A DNA stretch of 16,341 bases from Bacteroidales bacterium (GTDB taxonomy: Bacteria > Bacteroidota > Bacteroidia > Bacteroidales > Muribaculaceae): NCBI GenBank assembly GCA_030526455.1, contig JAUNCU010000048.1:1-16341 (forward strand), in the 5' to 3' direction. Shown here one piece after another: positions 1 through 6,169 of the stretch. Made by a program: the position numbers and the translations under genes. Positions within the stretch are counted from its first letter, which is position 1. Each line of letters begins with the position of its first letter. The notes under the pieces are model-generated. The model made no database searches, was not told the origin of the DNA, and worked only from the letters and a program-made list of their open reading frames with translations.

Positions 1-3
1 TAA

Positions 4-53
4 CTCCATGCAAGCGAGTGAATTGCGTAGCAATTTGCGAGCGCGGCTTGGAG
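4..53. repeat. Imperfect inverted repeat at left edge
   Basis: The centre is AATTGC-GTA-GCAATT (21-35), a perfect 6-bp stem. Pairing continues outward with wobbles and mismatches, and the ends CTCCA (4-8) and TGGAG (49-53) pair again. It could be an RNA stem near the 3' end of an upstream transcript or part of a repeat cut by the window edge. Function unknown. Confidence 0.4.
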
Positions 54-179
54 ATGAGGAACAGCAAAGAAAAGAGCCTCGGAGAGGGTCGGTCATGGTA
101 GTAACCCAAGTTTTCGGACAGTCTCCCTACGCCCAAAAGAAAGATGATATTGTAAATCAATCAGATAAAGCATCATATT

Positions 180-222
180 GCGCTCAGAGTGTTAAAATCG
201 TTAACATTCTGAGCGCAATTTT
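180..222 (+). terminator. Strong rho-independent terminator
   Basis: A 16-bp stem pairs 180-195 with 201-216 (15 Watson-Crick pairs and one G-U wobble) around the 5-nt loop AATCG. A T run (AATTTTTAAT) follows on the + strand, and there is no matching T run on the - strand side. It should end a rightward transcript whose gene lies mostly or wholly before the window. Confidence 0.75.
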
Positions 223-367
223 TAATCAGCCTAGGGAATTACCCTGAAATCGCCTCAGCGGGCCAAAATAGGCCGAGAGGCATCTCAAAGCGACTCACTT
301 TCGCCAGTTTTGTGCAGAACGAAATAAGTAACACTTTTTAACGCAGTGGTTAAAAATTAAGCAAACA

Positions 368-398
368 CTTTAATTTACAGCACGATACACTATCTTTG
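368..398 (+). promoter_or_regulatory. Bacteroidetes-type promoter for the 3D-domain gene
   Basis: TATCTTTG at 391-398 fits the Bacteroidetes -7 consensus TAnnTTTG exactly. A weaker -33-like CTTTAA lies at 368-373, about 18 nt upstream. Transcription would start near 403, giving a leader of about 130 nt before the start codon at 536. Confidence 0.6.
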
Positions 399-535
399 CA
401 ACCGACAAACAACTATTTTTTAATTTTCAGGCTACCATAAAAGGCTCATTCACGCCCCCAGAATTCTGGCCAGCGTGCTTTCAACGATGATTAAGCCACA
501 GAATTTTACGTAGCACAAAAAACAGAACGATTTTT

Positions 536-955
536 ATGAAGAAAATACTTTTCGCAATTCTTGCGCTGCTCAGCATCTGCCCCATCGCATGGGCACAAAG
601 CAGCGAATTCGACGTGAAATCCACCATGTATTACGCCGGTGGCAAATTCGGCTCCAGAACCGCGAGCGGTTCGCGCATCGAGCCAGCCAAGGTGCTCTCA
701 GGCGAGCATCGCTGGGTGGCACTCTCGCTCGACCTCTACCGCGCCGGCTTCAACTTCGGCGACACCATCGTGGTGACCGAACACAAAACGCCATGGGTCA
801 ACGGCCTGTGGGTGGTGAAGGATAAGATGGCAAGCAGCCGCAAAATCGACTTCCTGGTGCATCGCCAGAAAGGCCGCACCTTCCGCAACAGCCCCTGCAA
901 AATACGCAAGAAACTCCCAGGAGAAGACATCCCCACCATGGGCGGTGAATACTAA
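536..955 (+). CDS. Exported 3D-domain (double-psi beta-barrel-like) protein
   Basis: A 139-residue protein. Residues 1-20 form a typical signal peptide ending AWA, so it is probably periplasmic or surface-exposed. Residues 28-108 resemble the 3D domain, a small beta-barrel named for three conserved aspartates and found in peptidoglycan-acting proteins such as MltA and YuiC. The candidate aspartates are D66 (in LSLDLYR), D96 (VVKDKM) and D105 (KIDFLV), and a TASG motif lies at 42-45. The C-terminus is short and basic, then acidic. It stands alone, with its own promoter upstream and a terminator shared with the convergent ftsH gene. The start is chosen because the signal peptide begins there. 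A role in cell-wall remodelling is inferred from the family. No catalytic activity can be proved from sequence. Confidence 0.7.
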   Translation: MKKILFAILALLSICPIAWAQSSEFDVKSTMYYAGGKFGSRTASGSRIEPAKVLSGEHRWVALSLDLYRAGFNFGDTIVVTEHKTPWVNGLWVVKDKMASSRKIDFLVHRQKGRTFRNSPCKIRKKLPGEDIPTMGGEY

Positions 956-990
956 ATCACCCCAAAAAAGGAGAAAGAAAAGCGTTAAGT

Positions 991-1013
991 GCTATGAGGC
1001 ACTGCCTCATAGC
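991..1013. repeat. Perfect stem-loop after the 3D-domain gene
   Basis: GCTATGAGGC (991-1000) and GCCTCATAGC (1004-1013) are perfect inverted copies around ACT. No T run follows, so it is not a classic terminator. It lies between the stop codon at 955 and the terminator at 1051, so it would be transcribed in the 3' UTR of the 3D-domain gene, where it could protect the 3' end or act as a binding site. Confidence 0.55.
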
Positions 1014-1050
1014 GGCCCAACACAAGAAGGAAAAGAAATCCACCATATAC

Positions 1051-1087
1051 AAAAAACGGATTCAGCGCAGTGCTGAATCCGTTTTTT
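1051..1087. terminator. Bidirectional terminator between convergent genes
   Basis: The 10-bp GC-containing stem CGGATTCAGC / GCTGAATCCG (1057-1066, 1072-1081) has the 5-nt loop GCAGT. It is flanked by A6 on the left and T6 on the right, so a U tract follows the hairpin in both directions. Pairing extends further out (ACCATATA at 1042-1049 with TATATGGT) past one bulged base. It ends both the rightward 3D-domain gene and the leftward rsfS-ftsH transcript, whose stop codon is only 20 bp away. Confidence 0.85.
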
Positions 1088-1106
1088 ATATGGTTACACT
1101 CCCTCT

Positions 1107-4100
1107 TTATGCTTCGAAGGGTGGTGGGGTTTCTGTATCTGCATCGGTGGGAGCGGCGGCTTCTGCTTCCTTTGCAGCCTGCTCAGCCTTGGCCTTTGCT
1201 TCCTCGGCTGCTTTAGCCTCTGCTGCTTGCGTTGCCTCTGCGGCTGCTTTTTCGGCTTTGCGCTTGCGCTCTTCTGCCACTTCCTGGAGTTGCTCGGTGC
1301 GGCTCTTCCAAGGACGCTTGCCGAAGATGGCTTCCACATCGGCGGCGAAGATCACTTCCTTCTCGAGCAGGGCGTCGACCACCTTGCGGTGCTCATCCTT
1401 GTGGGTGGCGATGAGTTGCTTAGCGCGCTCGTATTGCTCGTTCACGATGCGTGAAATCTCCTCGTCGATGAGGCGCGCACGCTCGTCGCTGTAGGGGCGC
1501 TGTCCCATCTGACCCTGTGGGTCGTAGTAGGAGATGTTAGGCATCTTGTCGCTCATACCGTAGTACACCACCATATTGCGGGCGATGCGGGTGGCTTGCT
1601 GCATATCGTTGAGGGCGCCGGTGCCGATGGTGCCGAGGAAGATTTCTTCGGCCGCACGGCCGCCCATAAACGTACAAATCTTGTCGAGGAACGCCTGCTT
1701 GGTGTAGCCCACACGCTCTTCTGGCAACAGAATGTTCACGCCCAGCGCGCGGCCGCGAGGCACCACCGAAATCTTCACCAGCGGTTCGGCATGCTCCAGC
1801 AGCCAGATGGCAGTGGTGTGTCCCGCTTCGTGCACGGCGGTTTCATATACATCCTGGCGAGTCATGAGCATCGACTTGTTTTCCAATCCCATGGTCACCT
1901 TGTCGATGGCCTCGTTGAAGTCGGCCATGGTCACGGCGTCGCGGTTCTGGCGCGCCGCGATAATGGCAGCCTCGTTGCATACGTTGGCAATCTCAGCACC
2001 GCTCATGCCGGTGGTTTGGCGTGCGAGTTGGTTCAAATCCACGCTATCGTCCACCTTCACCTTCTTCAGGTGAACCTTGAAGATGGCTTCACGGTCGCTC
2101 AGCGCAGGCAGCGTAACGTGCACCTTGCGGTCGAAACGGCCTGGGCGCAGGAGCGCATCGTCGAGGATATCCTCGCGGTTGGTGGCGGCGAGTACAATCA
2201 CACCGCTGGCACCGTCGATGCCGTCCATCTCGGTGAGGAGTTGGTTGAGCGTCTGGTCGTGTTCGCTGTTGAAGCCCTCGTTGCTGCGCTTGGTGCCCAC
2301 GGCGTCGATTTCGTCGATAAACACCACGCAAGGCGCCTTCTCCTTGGCTTCGGCGAAGAGTTCGCGCACGCGAGAAGCACCCACGCCCACGAATTTCTCC
2401 ACAAATTGCGAACCCGAGCGCGAGAAGAATGGCACATTGGCTTCGCCAGCCACGGCGCGGGCGAGCATCGTCTTACCGGTGCCTGGAGGGCCCACGAGCA
2501 GCGCACCCTTAGGCACACGGCCACCGAGGCGGCTATATTTCTCAGGATTCTTGAGGAAATCCACAATTTCGGTCACTTCCTGCTTGGCCTCTTCCATGCC
2601 GGCCACATCGTCGAACTTGATGCTGCCCACCTCGCTCTGCTTGTCTTCCAAGCCCTTGCGAATGTTGTCGATAGCCATCTTGAAGTAGTCGAAGGTCACT
2701 TGCTCAGCATCCTTGGTGGTGGCGCTGAGGGCGGCATCGTTGCACACCTTGGCAATGTCGGCACCGCTGAAGCCTGAAGTGATCTTGGCGAGGTTTTCCA
2801 CCTCCACATCGCTGGCCACCTTCACGTCCTTGAGGTAGAGACGGAAAATTTCGGCGCGCTCTTCAGCATTAGGCTGAGCCACGTAGATGTGGCGGTCGAG
2901 GCGGCCAGGACGCAGCAGCGACTTGTCGAGCGAGTCCTGATTGTTGCATGCGGCGAGCACAATCACGCCGCTATTGTTGCCCATGCCATCCATCTCCACG
3001 AGCAGTTGTGAGAGGGCTGGCGTGCGGCTCTGGTCGGCCATCACCTCGCTACGCTTAGCGCCGATGGCCTCAATTTCGTCGATAAACACCACGCAGGGCG
3101 ATTTCTCGCGCGCTTCCTTAAAGATAGCGTGCAGGCGAGCGATGGGGTCGGAATATGGGTTGGCCAAATCGGGGCCTGTCACCGACACGAAAGGCACGTC
3201 GGCACCATTGGCCACTGCCTTCGCCAGCAGCGTCTTACCCGTGCCCGTAGGACCCGAGAGCAGCACGCCGCGTGGAATCTTCGCACCCAGGCGAGTGTAG
3301 TAGTCGGGGCGCTTGAGGAAGTCGACGATTTCGAGCATCTTGCCCTTCGACTTCTTCACGCCCGCCACATCGTCGAAGGTGACGTTGTTGGCGAGTTTGG
3401 TTTCGAAGTCAAGACCCTTGCGCACCTTCTCAATCGAGTTCATGAGGTGTTCCTGGGTCACCAGTTCGCTGTATTGCGAAGCAGCCTGAAGTGCGGCGTC
3501 GTTGCACACGTTGGCAATCTCGGCGGCACTGAAGCCCGACGAGCGGCGAGCCAGTTCCTCCACATCCACATTGTCGATATCGGCCGAAATGCGGTTCAGG
3601 TAGAGGTTATAAAGTTCGATACGGTCGTCTTTTTCGGGGAATCCCACATATATCTGACGGTCGAAGCGGCCTGGGCGAATGAGGGCGCTGTCGATGAGTT
3701 CCACACGGTTGGTGGCGCCCATCACGATCACGCCGTTGTTGGTGCCGTAGCCGTCCATCTCAGCCAGGAGTTGGTTGAGCGTGATTTCGCGCTCGCCGTT
3801 GCGATTAGAGCGGCTGCCGATGGCGTCGATTTCGTCGATAAAGATGATGCAAGGCGACTTCTCCTTAGCGTTGCGGAAGAGTTCGCGCACGCGGCTCACA
3901 CCGCTACCCATGAATTCGCCCTGGAATTCGGCAGCGCTGGTGCTGAAGAAAGGCACATTGGCTTCGCCCGCCACCGCCTTTGCCAGCATCGTCTTACCCG
4001 ATCCTGGAGGGCCCACGAGCAGCACGCCACGCGGAATCACACCACCGAGGCGGGTGAATTGCTCGGGATTATGCAGGAAATTGATAATTTCGCGCACTTC

Positions 4101-5465
4101 GCGCTTAGGTCGCTTCATGCCGGCGATGTCGTCGAAGGTCACCGTGTCGGTCATGCGGGTGGGCTTGTCGAGTTGACGCGTCACGCGGTCGATAGCGGCC
4201 ACGAAGTCGGGCTGCTGCACGGCCTTCTTGCCCTGTCGAGCCGCCAGCAGCGAAGCCTCGTTGCAGATGTTGGCGATGTCGGCGCCCGAGAGGCCGGCTG
4301 TCATACGTGCCAATTTGTCAAGGTCGACGCTACCGTCGCATTTCACCTTCTTCAGGTGCACCTTGAAGATGCCCACGCGGTCTTGGAGCGATGGGTTGCC
4401 CATGTAGATTTGGCGGTCGAAACGGCCTGCACGCAGCAGCGCCTTGTCGAGCACATCGGCGCGGTTGGTGGCCGCCAGCACGATGATGCCGCTATTGTTG
4501 CCAAAGCCGTCCATCTCGGTGAGGAGTTGGTTGAGCGTGTTTTCGCGCTCATCGTTGCGCGAGAATTCGTTCTTCACGCTGCGCGCACGGCCAATGGCGT
4601 CGATTTCGTCGATAAAGATGATGCAGGGCGACTTTTCCTTGGCTTGCTGGAAGAGGTCGCGCACACGCGAAGCACCCACGCCCACAAACATCTCCACGAA
4701 GTCGCTACCCGACATCGAGAAGAAAGGCACATTGGCTTCGCCCGCCACCGCCTTCGCCAGCAGGGTCTTACCCGTGCCTGGAGGGCCCACGAGGAGCACA
4801 CCCTTGGGGATGGTGCCGCCCAGTTCGGTGTAGCGCTTGGGATTCTTGAGGAATTCCACCACTTCGCTCACCTCCTTCTTTTCGCGTTCCATACCGGCCA
4901 CGTCGGCGAAGGTCACGTCCTTGTCTTTGTCCTTATTGTGGAGTTTGGCGCGCGATTTTCCCACGCTGAAGATGCCTCCACCGCCTCCGCCGCCCATACG
5001 GCGCATCATGAAAATCCAGAACACCAACAGCAGCAAGAACGGAGCAAACGACCAGAACACGGAGCCAAACGAACTGTGGCGATCGTATTCCACCTTGCCA
5101 TTAAACACGCCCGCCTTGCGCCACTCGTCCACACGGTCTTCAAATTTGTCGGCGCTGGGGATGGAGGTGGTAATCACCGCCTTCTGCCCCGGGGCGGGCT
5201 GATAGTCCTTGCCCATCACCTGCTTGGCATAGGCATCGGTGATTTCGGCTTCGGCATCGCCCTGATTGGCGTGCACCACGATGTGGCTCACCGCCTTCTT
5301 CTGCACCCATCCTTCGAAGTCGGTCCAGGTCATTTCCTTCTTTGCCGAACTGTCGCCCGTGTAGTAGATGCCCAGCAGCACCATCAAGATGAGCGCATAA
5401 AGCCAGTAGATGTTGAATCGAAATCCACTGCCCTGCTTATTGTTGTTGTTACCCAATAATTTCAT
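1107..5465 (-). CDS. ftsH: Giant FtsH-type membrane protease with four AAA+ modules and one M41 domain
   Basis: ATP-dependent zinc metalloprotease of the inner membrane that unfolds and degrades membrane and cytosolic proteins. The 1452-residue length is about double that of a normal FtsH. Order: TM1 (about 19-36), periplasmic domain, TM2 (about 137-155), Gly-rich linker, AAA1 (184-435), AAA2 (441-690), AAA3 (694-945), AAA4 (949-1200), M41 (1206-1385), and an Ala/Glu/Lys-rich tail. Walker A motifs are at 227-234, 485-492, 738-745 and 992-999. Walker B DE pairs are at 286-287, 544-545, 796-797 and 1051-1052. Each module keeps an R-x-GR-x-DR arginine-finger box. The pore loop is FVG in AAA1 (260) and AAA4 (1025), FMG in AAA2 (518), and absent in AAA3. 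The protease has HEAGH (1212-1216) and the third zinc ligand D1287. It lies 45 bp after rsfS and is probably cotranscribed with it. FtsH identity is certain; the role of the extra modules is unknown. Confidence 0.95.
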   Translation of the reverse strand: MKLLGNNNNKQGSGFRFNIYWLYALILMVLLGIYYTGDSSAKKEMTWTDFEGWVQKKAVSHIVVHANQGDAEAEITDAYAKQVMGKDYQPAPGQKAVITTSIPSADKFEDRVDEWRKAGVFNGKVEYDRHSSFGSVFWSFAPFLLLLVFWIFMMRRMGGGGGGGIFSVGKSRAKLHNKDKDKDVTFADVAGMEREKKEVSEVVEFLKNPKRYTELGGTIPKGVLLVGPPGTGKTLLAKAVAGEANVPFFSMSGSDFVEMFVGVGASRVRDLFQQAKEKSPCIIFIDEIDAIGRARSVKNEFSRNDERENTLNQLLTEMDGFGNNSGIIVLAATNRADVLDKALLRAGRFDRQIYMGNPSLQDRVGIFKVHLKKVKCDGSVDLDKLARMTAGLSGADIANICNEASLLAARQGKKAVQQPDFVAAIDRVTRQLDKPTRMTDTVTFDDIAGMKRPKREVREIINFLHNPEQFTRLGGVIPRGVLLVGPPGSGKTMLAKAVAGEANVPFFSTSAAEFQGEFMGSGVSRVRELFRNAKEKSPCIIFIDEIDAIGSRSNRNGEREITLNQLLAEMDGYGTNNGVIVMGATNRVELIDSALIRPGRFDRQIYVGFPEKDDRIELYNLYLNRISADIDNVDVEELARRSSGFSAAEIANVCNDAALQAASQYSELVTQEHLMNSIEKVRKGLDFETKLANNVTFDDVAGVKKSKGKMLEIVDFLKRPDYYTRLGAKIPRGVLLSGPTGTGKTLLAKAVANGADVPFVSVTGPDLANPYSDPIARLHAIFKEAREKSPCVVFIDEIEAIGAKRSEVMADQSRTPALSQLLVEMDGMGNNSGVIVLAACNNQDSLDKSLLRPGRLDRHIYVAQPNAEERAEIFRLYLKDVKVASDVEVENLAKITSGFSGADIAKVCNDAALSATTKDAEQVTFDYFKMAIDNIRKGLEDKQSEVGSIKFDDVAGMEEAKQEVTEIVDFLKNPEKYSRLGGRVPKGALLVGPPGTGKTMLARAVAGEANVPFFSRSGSQFVEKFVGVGASRVRELFAEAKEKAPCVVFIDEIDAVGTKRSNEGFNSEHDQTLNQLLTEMDGIDGASGVIVLAATNREDILDDALLRPGRFDRKVHVTLPALSDREAIFKVHLKKVKVDDSVDLNQLARQTTGMSGAEIANVCNEAAIIAARQNRDAVTMADFNEAIDKVTMGLENKSMLMTRQDVYETAVHEAGHTTAIWLLEHAEPLVKISVVPRGRALGVNILLPEERVGYTKQAFLDKICTFMGGRAAEEIFLGTIGTGALNDMQQATRIARNMVVYYGMSDKMPNISYYDPQGQMGQRPYSDERARLIDEEISRIVNEQYERAKQLIATHKDEHRKVVDALLEKEVIFAADVEAIFGKRPWKSRTEQLQEVAEERKRKAEKAAAEATQAAEAKAAEEAKAKAEQAAKEAEAAAPTDADTETPPPFEA

Positions 5466-5510
5466 TTACCTAATGCTTTTGTAGTAAAAAAGAAGTGTGT
5501 GTGTTCAGTG

Positions 5511-5870
5511 TTAGTAGATATCCTCGATTTCGTTGACCACGGCATCGGCCCAGAGTTCTTCCAGGCGATAGCGGTCGCGCTCTTCGGGCAGGAACACGTG
5601 CACATACACGTTGCCGTAGTCGAGCACAATCCATTGCGAGTTCTGGTAGCCGTCGTAGTTGAAGGGGCGGGTGCCGAGTTTCTCTTCCACATATTCGCGA
5701 ATGCTGTCGGCCACGGCATCCACCTGCATGGTGCTGTTGCCGGTGCAAATCACGAAGTCGCCAGTGGAAGCGTCTTCAATCTCGCTCATGTCAACGTGTA
5801 CAATATTGTGCGCCTTCTTTTCCTGCGCGCCTTCAATGATGGCTTCTATCAATTCTTTGTTTTCAGTCAT
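5511..5870 (-). CDS. rsfS: Ribosomal silencing factor RsfS (Iojap/YbeB family)
   Basis: A 119-residue protein, full length for the family. RsfS binds ribosomal protein uL14 on the large subunit, blocks subunit joining and lowers translation during starvation. Family features visible here include the N-terminal helix (LIEAIIEGAQEKKA), the SEIEDASTGDFVICTGNST strand-turn core (residues about 29-47), and the WIVLDYGNVYVHVFLPEERDRYRLEELW segment near residues 80-107. The initial ATG at 5868-5870 is the only start giving a complete N-terminus. No Shine-Dalgarno is seen, as usual in Bacteroidetes. It is the first gene of an inferred two-gene unit with ftsH, 45 bp downstream; this pairing is, to my knowledge, common in Bacteroidetes. 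A candidate promoter lies about 95 bp upstream. Confidence 0.92.
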   Translation of the reverse strand: MTENKELIEAIIEGAQEKKAHNIVHVDMSEIEDASTGDFVICTGNSTMQVDAVADSIREYVEEKLGTRPFNYDGYQNSQWIVLDYGNVYVHVFLPEERDRYRLEELWADAVVNEIEDIY

Positions 5871-5963
5871 TTATCTTTATTTTCAATTAGTGATTCAATA
5901 GATATGCAATAATCGTGCCAAAGGACAAATACGGCCTCGAATGCACAATCCCGCAATAAACCA

Positions 5964-5971
5964 CAAAGTTA
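5964..5971 (-). promoter_or_regulatory. Candidate -7 element for rsfS-ftsH
   Basis: Read on the - strand this is TAACTTTG, an exact match to TAnnTTTG. No clear TTTG -33 element sits 19-21 nt upstream, only an A/T-rich stretch near 5994. Transcription would begin near 5957, giving a leader of roughly 85 nt. It lies between the terminator of the neighbouring sialidase gene and rsfS, as expected. Confidence 0.45.
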
Positions 5972-6010
5972 CGAAAAAACTCCCACACTGCGGCTAAAAA
6001 CCCCATCATA

Positions 6011-6049
6011 AAAAAAATCACAGCCTCAGGAATTCCCCCTGAGGCTGTG
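6011..6049 (-). terminator. Terminator of first sialidase gene
   Basis: A perfect 12-bp stem (CACAGCCTCAGG at 6019-6030, CCTGAGGCTGTG at 6038-6049) has a 7-nt loop. On the - strand it is followed by a run of seven or more T (6011-6018). It lies about 120 bp beyond the stop codon at 6170 and before the rsfS promoter, so it insulates the two transcription units. Confidence 0.8.
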
Positions 6050-6169
6050 CACAGTGTTTTAAGATATCATGTGTTTATGGTGGGTTTATGTTGGCCTTAT
6101 TTTAGAGGCTATATGAGGTGCAGCGCGCTCTGGGCACGCTGGGGTATTCGCTTATGCTGAAATTCCTGA

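Larger units (their letters stand above)
1..535. other. Gene-free left flank with regulatory structures
   Basis: No convincing gene is visible here. The one open frame (8-247, +) runs straight through a strong terminator hairpin and has no recognisable family, so I do not call it. An alternative frame stops at 101 and could be the tail of a gene starting outside the window, but I cannot identify it. Other structures are an A/T-rich hairpin (335-342 pairing with 349-356), the 12-bp palindrome CCAGAATTCTGG (458-469) in the leader of the next gene, and the promoter and terminator listed separately. Confidence 0.6.

Noticed and set aside
8..247. 79-residue open frame on the + strand
   Set aside because: It reads through a strong terminator hairpin, has no recognisable family and no promoter signal.
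1596..2777. 393-residue open frame antisense to the fourth AAA module and protease domain
   Set aside because: Shadow of ftsH, with the same compositional bias and no known motifs.
3129..5459. 776-residue open frame antisense to ftsH
   Set aside because: It is rich in His, Ala, Val and Glu, as expected from the complement of a GC-biased gene, and lies wholly inside a clearly coding ftsH.
1107..5465. Possible assembly artefact duplicating the AAA module
   Set aside because: The four modules differ in protein and DNA sequence across their length, including diagnostic pore-loop and sensor residues, so they are not copies made by misassembly.
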